This document shows positions 34,901 to 44,000 of a stretch of 64,000 bases of DNA, in pieces. The translations under genes and the position numbers were made by a program. Each line of letters opens with the position of its first letter. Position 1 is the first letter of the stretch. This DNA comes from Isoperla grammatica (lineage: Eukaryota; Arthropoda; Insecta; Plecoptera; Perlodidae): NCBI GenBank assembly GCA_945910005.1, contig OX246747.1:36547250-36611249 (forward strand), written 5' to 3'. Below the pieces are notes generated by a model. The model did not search any database and was not told where the DNA came from. It was given only the letters and a program-made list of their open reading frames with translations.

Positions 34901-37900
34901 TCACGATAATATAGCTACATTGCTTGGACGCATCTGACGTGACACTGTTGAGAGTTATCACATAATTATAAGGCCCGTGGCCCAGTATTTAGACGGTATC
35001 TTTTCAGAAAACAAACCATTCGATAATATTTTTATTATCGATTATCGAAATTTTATTGAATATCGAACGATAATATCGATCATCGTGTGCATCCCTAGTA
35101 AATAAAATAAATAAATAAATTCACTTTTAGAGTCTACCCACTCAGTAACGAAACTGATTTGCAGTGGGGGACTTTTAATTGAAAGCGACTAAACCAACCC
35201 TGTAGGCTCCAAACACCATCGACGAGTGAGCGATAACCAATCAAAGATCGATATTTCAAATACGAAACATATGAACTAGTGATTGGACAGTGCGAACATC
35301 TGCGGACAAATGCCAGAATCAACAAGGCCGATTCAGAACAACTTTGAATTTATTGAGTGCTTCGTTGCTAGGACGGCTCCAAAGTCACCGTTTACTTATT
35401 CCTAAGCCAAGAAGTAAAGAAGTAAAGAAGTAATATCGCCTTGTTTGCTCACCAGGTGATGGGCCACATGGACGTCATCTCGATCATATCGGACGGCTTC
35501 AACGTCTACTTCCCGATGGCGATGTTGGCGTTCTGCCTGGCGACCTACTTCAGCGTCGGCGCGCGGCTACTCTCGTTCGTAGGTTGGCAACAGTTTGTCG
35601 GGGATGACGAGGTTACGGCAGATCTGGTGGACGAGGGACGCGAGCTCATCAAGAGAGGTGAGCCGTCGCGCTTTACGTATTCATTTATATTTATTATATA
35701 TTTTTTTTTTATATCTGCTCCCTGTGTCCAACCCTAGGCAAATACTGTAATAGACGCTATCGCTTAATAAAGGAAACTGGGCCCGTTTAACATGCATGGC
35801 AACGCAATGCGCATGGCGACACAAGTTCACGTATAAAGTTGAACACCATGCCGCTAGGTAGCCGCTAGATCGCAAGCCAGTCGATAACAAAATTTGGCAG
35901 CTTTAGATGCAGCGAGTGAACTTCTTTGTGTCGATCATTCACCTAGTTTAACTCCAAGCTGCTAGGCCAGCTGTCTCCAGAAATCCACGGAAGTTTCCTG
36001 TTTTAAGCGATAGCGTCTATTACAGTATTGGCCCTAGGTACCTCGAAGCCGGCTGGCCATGCCTGACACCTCCTTCATGTAATAATGGTCTAGTAGAAAT
36101 TGTTTCAATTGAGGTATGTAATGTGAGGAAAGGATCCAACAGCTTACCTTCGTGTAAGATGACGGATTTGAGAGTTCGAAGTACACATAAAAAACATAAT
36201 ACAAAATAACTAGACGTTTCGACCGAGGTCTTGTTCACTCGAGAGAAGAATGGCTACTGCCAAAATATTGAAATGTTTTCAGATTGTTAATTACCTTCAA
36301 GTGTGATGGTTTGCTCATGTAAAAGCTCCTTTCAAGCGTTTTTAAACCGATGTTTAGTGCTCGGCTTAATACACAGCCTAGGGTATTGTGAAAGAAAGTG
36401 TTGGGCAGTATATGTCTTGTTTCTTACAGAGAGGAGGAGAAAGCAGCGCGTGCAAGACACGATGGATCGGATGAAAGAGTTCCAAGATAGGTTCGGCACT
36501 CGATACCGGCCCCCCAGGCAGAAGCAGGAGGACAGGGGTGAGTTGGTTGGGAGTCACCCGTCGTACGGCACTCGAGTGACCTTCGAGTTGACCCTTTATA
36601 GCAGGGTTGCCGTTTTTGCGGAGTTTATCCTCTTTTGCGGATTTTTAGGGTGCCTCGCGGACATGAGGATTAACGGCCAAATTGGCGGATTTTCTACCAT
36701 TATTGTAAAAACCGTGAAATTTACTATAATTTGAAAATTCCACCATAAAGAACGATTTAATAACGTAAAAAGTAAAGTTGGACAATCTACACTTAAACCC
36801 GCAGCATAGACACGATGTCTCAAAACACGTGTGAAATATCGAGATTTCAACTGTGTTTTTGTAAGTTGTCTTGCTATACTAGCAAGCAGAGGGTGGAGCT
36901 TGTGTGGGAGACAGCCAATGGGGTACCTAAAGCGTTGTGATTGGTGTAGTAGTAAGTAGCGTCCTCTATCGTCAACTTTGCAGAACGTGTGTGTTCTTTT
37001 AGTGTACAATAGAGCGCGTTGCCCGTGCCTCGTTGATAACAAGCAGAACCGTGAGTGTGAGCCCGTGACGTGACGACTGACTTTTTATATGAGTCTATGC
37101 TGTTATTTGCCTGGTTTCTTGTTTATATATATATATCAAATTAAATTAATTATTTATTTGTATATAAATTATAATGGAGAGGTAAATTCTTAAAGATCAT
37201 CTGGCATAATGCATAGCATAACCTAAAAATAAACATAACCTAAAATTTGTTTTTATTCTTTCACACATTATAATAGGCCTATGCTAAGTAACAGCAGAAT
37301 AAATCTGTTTTGGAGGATTTTAGAGGATTTTTTTGATATCTTCAGAGGATTTAAAAAATTACTTGGTGGCAACCCTGCTTTATAGAGCTAACAAACTAGC
37401 TAATTGTTTTGGTAGATAGTGCCTAAAGGCTGGGATAGTATTGAGAGAATTATAGGAACCAACAGCTCACCTCAAAGAAGATCGGCAACCGTGCTGAGAT
37501 GGAGATTACATGTATTTACAATAATTTACAATTACATTTAGACAGTGGCGTATTCACGGGGGGGGAGGGGGGGGACAAAACCCCCCCCTTTTGCAAAGGA
37601 AACATGGAAAATGACCGTTTACATTTCATTTCAATAGACAGCATTTCAATAGACAGTATCAATAGACAGTATTTCAATAGACAGTTAGATGTTTTACTTT
37701 ATAATTATTGTATATTGTTGTAATTAAAAGCAAAAGCAATACGAAAAATATGCAAATTATTGATTCAGGTTCCTTTTATTAGCGGTGCTAAGGAAAAAAT
37801 GTGTTGCCAGAAACTCAGTAATCTTGTTTCAGTTGGCCGCTGTAAAACGCACAGATTTGCACTAAAATTACCTTGACGAGATTTTTTTCGGGGGGCAAGC

Positions 37901-39508
37901 CCCCCGGAACTCCAATTATGTTTCGGCATCCACTCTCTATATGGGTTGACAACCCCCCCCTTTCCCAATTCCTGGATACGCCACTGCATTTAGACTGAAC
38001 GTTTCGGCTTACACAGCCTTGATCTGACGGGTGATCAGACGAGAGACTAACTCGTTAGTCTCGTTACACCGACGGGTGGTCAAGGCTGTGTAAGCCGAAA
38101 CGTTCCGTCTAAATGTAATTGTAAATACATGTAATCTCCATCTCAACACGGCTCCCGATCCTCTTTAAGGTGAGCTGCTGGTTCCTATAATTCTTTCCCT
38201 CTCAATACAAACTAGTAAATTGTGAGTGTGTTAGATTGCCTAACGGCTAGGTACAGCTGCCAGACTGTGGATGAATTTCATCTCAGCTGCCTGTAGTGCA
38301 CTTTCTCTTAGTAGTCTTAATTAATTAATTAATTAATAAATTAATTAACGAATTCTGTTTCAGTGAGGCCGATGCCGCGTGATGACTCTTCCGAGTCTGC
38401 CCGTACGGTGCTGCTCCGAGACGTTGAGCTGCCCGACTACTCGGCCCACACAAACACCAACTCCAGCCTCGGTAGCGACCGGTCATACGAGCACAGGTGG
38501 GTCCACACTCCGGCGTGGAGACGAGGGATAGTTTATGTGATTTAAATGGCACTTTGGTAATTGATTCCTTACAAGTGATGGCACAGGATTAAGCGTGTCA
38601 TTAAGATATAATGAAGAAATTACAAACTGAGTAAGGGTCGGTCTTACAATCTCCTAATAAGAAAGTTATTTGTAGCAATTAAGCTATTTGAAGGATTTCA
38701 AGGGTTTTGATTGGTGGTTCAGGTTGCCATGGAGACAACAAGCTATTCGACGAATAAGTAGTTTCACCCAACCTAGTCCTTGGCATTTAAAATGTTGGTG
38801 GTTGGAATTATAATAATTAATAATTTACAAATCTTATCTTTATAGTACATTGAAAGGGACACAGATATAGGCTACTATTTCTATGCTTGTAAGAATATAT
38901 GAGGGAAAGTTGTCCTTTTTTTTCAAATTTGATATCAAAGGGCTGGTTATTTTTGCTCAAATGAAATGATATTAGTGTCTGGATTTTGCTGTTAAAAAAC
39001 AAAAACATTCATATGTAGCTTTTTTGCATGATTCCTAGGGATTCCTAGTACAGTACTAGTCCCTCGTTAATTCAAATTTGGTTAATTCAAAATTATGTAT
39101 TATTCAAATTATTGATGGAGTCCCAGCAGAAGATTTGGGTGTATGGTGCTTAGTATTAAAGTTCTTTTAATTCAAAATGTTTTAATTCAAATTGGGGTAT
39201 TTTAGGGTCCCTTGAAATTTGAATTAAAGAGGGATTACTGTAGAACTATATTGTAAAAATATGTTTTCTCAACGTTTTTTTGGGGTGAAATCATTCACGA
39301 AATTCGGAGTGGTTACACTGATTGCAGGAACCAGGACATGGGCAGGGATCGCCTGTACAGCGGCGACCGAGACCAGACATCGTATGGCCTTGGAGACCGC
39401 GACGCTCTGTTTGAGGGGGAGGATGAACTCTCCTACCAGGCCACCGAGCTGTTCCCCTCCAGGGGTCGCGTGGGGCCCCCCCCTCGGGGCCTCTTTGACG
39501 ACGTGTAG
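16821..39508 (+). CDS. LMBRD2: LMBR1 domain-containing protein 2, complete 12-exon coding region
   Basis: Coding exons are 16821-16994, 17300-17523, 18752-18990, 19617-19756, 20284-20460, 28007-28184, 32454-32635, 33599-33838, 35456-35657, 36430-36537, 38364-38496 and 39328-39508. All junctions are GT/AG and the phases agree. The sum is 2178 nt, 725 aa plus TAG; human LMBRD2 is about 695 aa. This is a multipass membrane protein of the LMBR1-like family. The human protein has been linked to beta2-adrenergic receptor signalling. Matching blocks include [123 protein letters not shown] and [19 protein letters not shown]. The C terminus ends LFDDV, against IFNDV in human. Exon 6 and exon 12 edges are tandemly amplified (see repeats). 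Confidence 0.95.
17300..17523 (+). CDS. LMBRD2: LMBRD2 exon 2
   Basis: Acceptor ttgttgtag, donor GTGAGT. It encodes the extracellular/luminal loop (NSSLD and NGS are possible N-glycosylation sites) and [20 protein letters not shown]. Confidence 0.93.
17590..18345 (+). mobile_element. Probable LINE 3'-end relic in LMBRD2 intron 2
   Basis: The segment before 18345 ends in cctaataaactgaactgact plus a short CTGAA(A)-type repeat tail, typical of CR1/L2-like LINE 3' ends. No reverse transcriptase remains and the left limit is uncertain. Confidence 0.4.
18752..18990 (+). CDS. LMBRD2: LMBRD2 exon 3
   Basis: Acceptor ttgtcgcag, donor GTGAGT. It encodes [20 protein letters not shown], the membrane segment [19 protein letters not shown], and [15 protein letters not shown]. 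Confidence 0.94.
19617..19756 (+). CDS. LMBRD2: LMBRD2 exon 4
   Basis: Acceptor gtccgcag; the donor GTGGGG is weak. It encodes [20 protein letters not shown], then [16 protein letters not shown]. Confidence 0.92.
20284..20460 (+). CDS. LMBRD2: LMBRD2 exon 5
   Basis: 59 whole codons between acceptor tctctcag and donor GTAGCG. It encodes the cytosolic loop [21 protein letters not shown] and RALARLHKQ, aligning with the family's HPLRKCVDTILKK and LVKLHKQ. Confidence 0.92.
20700..20872. repeat. Dispersed repeat, aggaaccaacagcttacc family, in LMBRD2 intron 5
   Basis: It shares attgagctaggggagaagg, gtagtagttgcggccttcgg and agtcgatagaaacacaaa with the fold-back at 6363-6568. It ends about 80 bp before the first copy of the exon-6 array. 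Confidence 0.7.
20956..28135 (+). repeat. ~49-copy tandem array of the start of LMBRD2 exon 6 with its 3' splice site
   Basis: Units are mostly 145 bp, with 141, 144, 151 and 154-bp variants. Each contains tattgtgtttgccag (acceptor) followed by about 120 bp coding [32 protein letters not shown] and ERRYKAS. Copy starts run from 20956 to 28007. Only the last copy continues into [18 protein letters not shown] and a donor at 28185. Because 145 is not a multiple of 3, reading through a 145-bp unit shifts frame and hits TAG at gagcgTAGata. The many [12 protein letters not shown] ORFs are products of this array, not genes. Confidence 0.96.
28007..28184 (+). CDS. LMBRD2: LMBRD2 exon 6 (last copy of the array, the functional one)
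   Basis: Acceptor tgtttgccag, donor GTGCGT. It encodes [40 protein letters not shown] and [18 protein letters not shown], completed as E-WYWKC by exon 7. It is the only array copy with the exon's 3' end, so it is inferred to be the exon used. The upstream copies would be spliced out as intron. Confidence 0.88.
28261..28551 (+). mobile_element. MITE copy 1 (right tip lost at LINE junction)
   Basis: It starts ccaaatactgtaataaacgc. The other end (agtttcctgtattaagc to tattacagtat) is the inverted repeat. The body is about 90% like 35739-36031 in opposite orientation. The last few bases of the right terminus are missing where the LINE begins. Confidence 0.85.
28552..31462 (+). mobile_element. 5'-truncated non-LTR retrotransposon (jockey/CR1-like) with open ORF
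   Basis: The 948-codon ORF 28403-31249 is open throughout, but its first ~49 residues come from the adjoining MITE. The LINE part holds the C-terminal half of an endonuclease domain (GDINIDF from residue 128, SDHNAL from 193). A full reverse transcriptase follows: [56 protein letters not shown], and the catalytic FADD at residues 672-675. A 3'UTR of ~200 bp ends in A-rich 31445-31462. It lies in LMBRD2 intron 6, sense orientation. The intact frame implies recent insertion. Loss of the endonuclease N terminus makes it non-autonomous. Confidence 0.9.
31886..32164 (-). mobile_element. Relic of retroelement C-terminal tail
   Basis: The minus-strand ORF reads [20 protein letters not shown] and later VVQDRVRW. 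This resembles the RRVGRP...W.D.V..DL.....W..AQDR.RW tail found after the reverse transcriptase of several LINE clades. No RT motifs remain. It sits in LMBRD2 intron 6. Confidence 0.5.
32290..32430 (+). mobile_element. Probable LINE/SINE 3' end just before LMBRD2 exon 7
   Basis: The sequence ends gcaaataaaggcattattat, a common CR1-like 3' tail form, about 25 bp before exon 7. It therefore supplies part of the intron's branch/pyrimidine region. Confidence 0.35.
32454..32635 (+). CDS. LMBRD2: LMBRD2 exon 7
   Basis: Acceptor tttgtcacag, donor GTGGGT. It encodes [40 protein letters not shown] and EDYDYFTIE, closely matching the family. Confidence 0.94.
33246..33340. repeat. CA-rich microsatellite
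   Basis: Pure (CA) run 33246-33270 followed by imperfect CACGCA/CACACG repeats, in LMBRD2 intron 7. Confidence 0.9.
33599..33838 (+). CDS. LMBRD2: LMBRD2 exon 8
   Basis: 80 whole codons between acceptor tcacccag and donor GTGGGT. It encodes a membrane segment ([19 protein letters not shown]), [20 protein letters not shown] and [19 protein letters not shown]. Confidence 0.95.
34522..34660. repeat. 139-bp fold-back MITE-like element
   Basis: The arm gcgattctgaatgggcgtcg plus ataagtttaac is mirrored by gttaaactta and tgccattcagaatcgc. It has a similar length and gattct-type ends to 51984-52122. It follows a poly-C run at 34411-34428. Confidence 0.7.
34767..35097. mobile_element. hAT-like MITE with ATCGATA-rich ends
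   Basis: Termini tagggatgcgcagcgata and (reverse complement) tagggatgcacacgatgat form imperfect inverted repeats, with TTATCGATAATCGAA words inside. No 8-bp target duplication can be seen. It is in LMBRD2 intron 8. Confidence 0.65.
35132..35399. repeat. Dispersed repeat, related to 61325-61412
   Basis: ctacccactcagtaacgaa, actgattt.cagt, gtgcttcgttgcta and cgg.t(c/t)...a(c)tcaccgttta are shared with 61325-61412. It ends about 55 bp before LMBRD2 exon 9. Confidence 0.55.
35456..35657 (+). CDS. LMBRD2: LMBRD2 exon 9
   Basis: Acceptor ctcaccag, donor GTGAGC. It encodes [40 protein letters not shown] and [17 protein letters not shown]. Confidence 0.95.
35739..36031 (-). mobile_element. MITE copy 2, complete, with 7-bp target duplication
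   Basis: Ends caaatactgtaatagacgct and agcgtctattacagtattgg form inverted repeats that extend about 38 bp (cgcttaataaaggaaact). Direct flanks ccctagg at 35732-35738 and 36032-36038 fit a 7-bp duplication. It is 293 bp, in LMBRD2 intron 9, inverted relative to copy 1. The superfamily is not assigned. Confidence 0.85.
36095..36245. repeat. Diverged dispersed repeat (aacagcttacct / tcttgttcac family)
   Basis: atccaacagcttacctt and acgtttcgaccgaggtcttg align loosely with the family at 2885, 20700 and 37441. It is in LMBRD2 intron 9. Confidence 0.5.
36430..36537 (+). CDS. LMBRD2: LMBRD2 exon 10
   Basis: Acceptor ttcttacag, donor GTGAGT. It encodes the charged cytosolic tail [20 protein letters not shown] and [16 protein letters not shown]. 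Confidence 0.9.
36602..37377. mobile_element. hAT-type non-autonomous element with 8-bp target duplication
   Basis: Ends cagggttgccg and ggtggcaaccctg are inverted. The subterminal words cctcttttgcggattttta and gaggattttagaggattttt face each other. Direct flanks ctttatag lie at 36594-36601 and 37378-37385. It is 776 bp with no transposase, in LMBRD2 intron 10. Confidence 0.88.
37441..38205. repeat. Large fold-back repeat with a hAT element in its left arm
   Basis: The left arm ttgagagaattataggaacc ... gagatggagattacatgtat ... gaacgtttcggcttacacag is mirrored by ctgtgtaagccgaaacgttc ... atacatgtaatctccatctc ... ggttcctataattctttccc. Without the insert at 37543-37986 it is about 320 bp, a long hairpin. 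It is in LMBRD2 intron 10. Confidence 0.85.
37543..37986. mobile_element. hAT-type MITE nested in fold-back, 8-bp target duplication
   Basis: Ends cagtggcgtattcacgg and ggatacgccactg are inverted. Both subterminal parts carry G or C runs (ggggggg, cccccccc). Direct flanks catttaga lie at 37535-37542 and 37987-37994. It is 444 bp with no transposase. Confidence 0.92.
38364..38496 (+). CDS. LMBRD2: LMBRD2 exon 11
   Basis: Acceptor tgtttcag, donor GTGGGT. It encodes [20 protein letters not shown] and [19 protein letters not shown], a Ser-rich tail. Conservation is low, but phase and position fit. Confidence 0.85.
38634..38770. repeat. Dispersed repeat copy (pair of 3949-4325)
   Basis: It matches ggtcggtcttacaatctcc, attaagctattt and caagctattcgacgaataag of the RFX-intron copy, without its ~200-bp middle. 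It is in LMBRD2 intron 11. Confidence 0.6.
39328..39508 (+). CDS. LMBRD2: LMBRD2 exon 12 with stop
   Basis: Acceptor gattgcag, then [47 protein letters not shown] and TAG. The last ~90 bp is copy 1 of an 18-copy array that fills the following 1.5 kb. Confidence 0.88.
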
Positions 39509-41015
39509 GGGGGGGCGACCTCTCCTACCAGGCCACCGAGCTGTTCCCCTCCAGGGGTCGCGTGGGGCCCCCCCCTCGGGGCCTCTTTGACGACGTGTAG
39601 GGGGGGCGACCTCTCCTACCAGGCCACCGAGCTGTTCCCCTCCAGGGGTCGCGTGGGGCCTCTTTGACGACGTGTAGGGGGGGCGACCTCTCCTACCAGG
39701 CCACCGAGCTGTTCCCCTCCAGGGGTCGCGTGGGGCCTCCCCCTCGGGGCCTCTTTGATGACGTGTAGGGGGGGCGACCTCTCCTACCAGGCCACCGAGC
39801 TGTTCCCCTCCAGGGGTCGCGTGGGGCCTCCCCCGCGGGGCCTCTTTGACGACGTGTAGGGGGGGCGACCTCTCCTACCAGGCCACCGAGCTGTTCCCCT
39901 CCAGGGGTCGCGTGGGGCCTCCCCCTCGGGGCCTCTTTGACGACGTGTAGGGGGGGCGACCTCTCCTACCAGGCCACCGAGCTGTTCCCCTCCAGGGGTC
40001 GCGTGGGGCCTCTTTGACGACGTGTAGGGGGGGCGACCTCTCCTACCAGGCCACCGAGCTGTTCCCCTCCAGGGGTCGCGTGGGGCCCCCCCCTCGGGGC
40101 CTCTTTGATGACGTGTAGGGGGGGCGACCTCTCCTACCAGGCCACCGAGCTGTTCCCCTCCAGGGGTCGCGTGGGGCCTCCCCCTCGGGGCCTCTTTGAC
40201 GACGTGTAGGGGGGGCGACCTCTCCTACCAGGCCACCGAGCTGTTCCCCTCCAGGGGTCGCGTGGGGCCTCCCCCGCGGGGCCTCTTTGACGACGTGTAG
40301 GGGGGGCGACCTCTCCTACCAGGCCACCGAGCTGTTCCCCTCCAGGGGTCGCGTGGGGCCTCCCCCTCGGGGCCTCTTTGACGACGTGTAGGGGGGGCGA
40401 CCTCTCCTACCAGGCCACCGAGCTGTTCCCCTCCAGGGGTCGCGTGGGGCCTCCCCCTCGGGGCCTCTTTGAAGACGTGTAGGGGGGGCGACCTCTCCTA
40501 CCAGGCCACCGAGCTGTTCCCCTCCAGGGGTCGCGTGGGGCCTCCCCCGCGGGGCCTCTTTGACGACGTGTAGGGGGGGCGACCTCTCCTACCAGGCCAC
40601 CGAGCTGTTCCCCTCCAGGGGTCGCGTGGGGCCTCCCCCAAGGGGCCTCTTTGACGACGTGTAGGGGGGGCGACCTCTCCTACCAGGCCACCGAGCTGTT
40701 CCCCTCCAGGGGTCGCGTGGGGCCTCCCCCGCGGGGCCTCTTTGACGACGTGTAGGGGGGGCGACCTCTCCTACCAGGCCACCGAGCTGTTCCCCTCCAG
40801 GGGTCGCGTGGGGCCCCCCCCTCGGGGCCTCTTTGACGACGTGTAGGGGGGGCGACCTCTCCTACCAGGCCACCGAGCTGTTCCCCTCCAGGGGTCGCGT
40901 GGGGCCTCTTTGACGACGTGTAGGGGGGGGCGACCTCTCCTACCAGGCCACCGAGCTGTTCCCCTCCAGGGGTCGCGTGGGGCCTCCCCCTCGGGGCCTC
41001 TTTGATGACGTGTAG
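39417..41015 (+). repeat. 18-copy tandem array of the LMBRD2 C-terminal coding end and stop
   Basis: Units are mostly 91 bp (one 92; 77 bp where 14 bp are missing). Each contains cctctcctaccaggccaccg, gctgttcccctccaggggtc and cctctttgacgacgtgtag. Stops end at 39508, 39600, 39677, 39768, 39859, 39950, 40027 and so on to 41015. Copy 1 is the translated one, so copies 2-18 are 3'UTR. A junction word gggggggcgac replaces the upstream coding sequence in copies 2-18. Confidence 0.96.
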
Positions 41016-44000
41016 ACCTCACCCGTCCGACCTTGTAAAGCTCTTACTACTAATGGGAATGTCGTTTCTCGGCGAGTCAGTTGGCTTAGGTATTAGGTTT
41101 TATTACTTGGCGGTGACTAGAGACTAATAGGCTGGATAGGTAATTAACTTGGGAGCGGGATGGATTCGGAGAGGTTACCCAAGGAAAGTCGTCGTAGTGT
41201 TGAGGATTTATTTAAACAATGTTCAAGGGGATGAAAAGCCATTTCATTTACAAAGTGCTTTCACTTATAAAATAGAATGGATTTGGCAAGTTCGAAAAAA
41301 GTTATAAGCTGTCTTGTTTCAAGTGGGGTGGGATGGATAAATATTAAATATAGAGAGTTTGGTTTGCGGTTTGTATAACGAATTACAGTTACACAGATTT
41401 CAATTTACGTTGGGTTTCGTGTACATCGTGGTATCTGTTTTCTTGTGTAGATCTCGTTTATTGAAGTTCAGTATTTGTTATCCCTGTATGATCGTAACGT
41501 TACATTTGAATTGTCATTAGTTGTAGACCTACTTCTGATATGTTCATAATTTATGGGTCTAGTTCATGGTGGTGGATACTGTTGGTGCAAGGGAGGGATG
41601 TTCTCCCACCCCTAGTTTTTTGTTCGTAATGTTTTTTTTTGTTTATTTATTTGGTTCCCAGCGAGTTTCCTCGTTGTAGGGAACCTACAGTTTGCAATAC
41701 ATGGAAGGGCATTATATTAATTTAATTGTTCATAGAGTGATCAATTCATTCAAAGATAAATTCACATAAAGAAAATAGGAAATACAATTCATATTAAACA
41801 GAAAGTAGGACTTAGATTTGTTTTTGTTACATGTATGTAAAGCTATAAACTTACTAACCCAGAATAAATATGCAAAACATTGGGAGTCTTTACAGTACAA
41901 ACGGAGATTGGGCATCTAATAAAATCATCTAGTACGATGACACTATGATAACTCGCATAGGTACCCTGCTGGAATCTATCCCGTTGTCAAATTATATTAA
42001 TTTGTACGGATCGTAGGTAGGTAGGTAGCCACGTCGTTTTGCCACGGCCATTTCAGGGCGCACGTGTTGGTGTATACGAGAGTTGTCGGGCTAATATATG
42101 TCGGACGTTTCTAAATATTCCCCCCGTCCCAGCATGCCTAGGCGCGGCGTAGTTTGCAGCTAGACACTGTAGCTCCACGTTATCTCGTTAGGTGCCGACG
42201 CCGTAGTTCGGGAGTCTCAAAATCCTCTGCGTTAAATTTTATTCAGATTTATAGGCGGTAGGGGGATCGATTCAATTTTATAAATTGAATTCGAGATAAT
42301 TCGGTGTTGGGACTTTGATTCTAGACACATTTCGTGTTTGAGGTTTGTTTGTGGGACTGCGAACGAACGCGGCGGTACGTTATTAAGTTTAGACGTCCGC
42401 GTTGAGTCGGGCTCTAGTCTTGCGTTGTCGCGACCTTTTAAACGGTTGCGCGCAAACGTCTCGTCTAGCGAGGTTCGTTAGCCTAGACGCCGTCTTGAAA
42501 ACCCTCCATATCCACTTTGTTTAGGTATTACTACTACTATCGTAGAGGATTGTCGTCCGATGGGAGCGCCTGTATCGGTTGTCAGTACTCGAATCTGCTG
42601 CCAATGAGTACGGATGTAAATCGTAAACACTTTTGTTATTGTTTGTGTCGTATTTAAATGTTTAATTTTTTTAAATGAAGAAAATTGTCCTCTTTTTAAT
42701 GTAAATGGTGAAATGTATTATGTCTCTGGTGGTTCTTGTAATTTAGTTATGTTGGCTTGTTTTATTTGTAAAATGTTTACGGGCAGAAGGTGTTACTAAT
42801 AATTGGCAATAAGTTGCCATCTAGTGCCGTTTACTGTTGCTGCCAGGGTTAGATGGTTTTTTTCAACACAATTTTTCCACTTCATGTATCCTCCTTCATC
42901 TCGTCTTTCTTCTATTTCCCTTCCGTACGTTTCCTGGGCATATTCTCTTGCATCGTGCGTTTCACAAGTCTCGACCGTGTCTTTTCCATTCTATCTCCGT
43001 CTCCTAACGTCTGTACTCTCAGCATTTCTCTAATGTTCATATTAAGGTACTTCTTGCGAACAGCTGATCGGCTGTTCGAGTCACTTTTTTGTGTGTATTC
43101 CTTTGCGAGATTGATTATGTACGTAGTACATACACATGATTTGATTATTTATCTGTAAGTTCCAGTGTTTCTTTATTGTGAATCACGTTAAATATGGAAA
43201 TTGGCATACGTAAGTACATGAAAAAACCCTAAAACCAATTTGAACGTCAGTATGAATCCTTGGCTTGGGCGCAAGCTTTACCCATGTTTCTTCTCTGGAA
43301 TCTTCTTTCCTTACCCACTCCACTGTACTTCTCAGTAATCACCAATTCAGAAGTGAATAAACAGTTTCCAATTACGTACTTTGCATTGTTATGTATAGTA
43401 GTAGTAGTAGTATTATTTATTATAGCATATCTTGCTATTTTTCATATCATGTGATTATGTACAATTCATGTAATGCAACAATCTCACATACAACGAATCA
43501 CATTGTAGTGAAAACCGTTAATAATATTGAGAAGTTGTAACGGCAATTTATTTGCCACATTACAATGGGAATTAAACAACTACTAATACATATAAAGTGT
43601 AATTGAGAATCCACTTTAATAATATTCATACGGACAAAGCCATCGAATGGAATGGGTTCCAATTATCGGACGACAACCCCCCCCCCCTTATAGAGAGCAT
43701 GACTCTAGTGATCTTAGTAATTAGAATAGATTAAGGTAATATATATATATGTAGCACACACTTAGCAGGTAGGTGAAATCATTCCATAGAGGCGTAGATA
43801 GAACGACAGATGCCATCCGACAGTCGCAAGTCGTGACTTAACGTTAATTTACGCTACGTAGGTAGACGGCCAATCAGCTGGGAGTATCGTCGTACGAAGG
43901 GGTGTTTCTAGGTGGGAGATGAATACATACGTACAAACGTAGCGTTGGCATCGCAATCACGGTCACGACAGAATCATGGGTAATGACGTGTAACTGCCGT

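Noticed and set aside
40771..41022. Minus-strand 83-aa Pro/Arg-rich ORF
   Set aside because: Antisense of the LMBRD2 C-terminal array.
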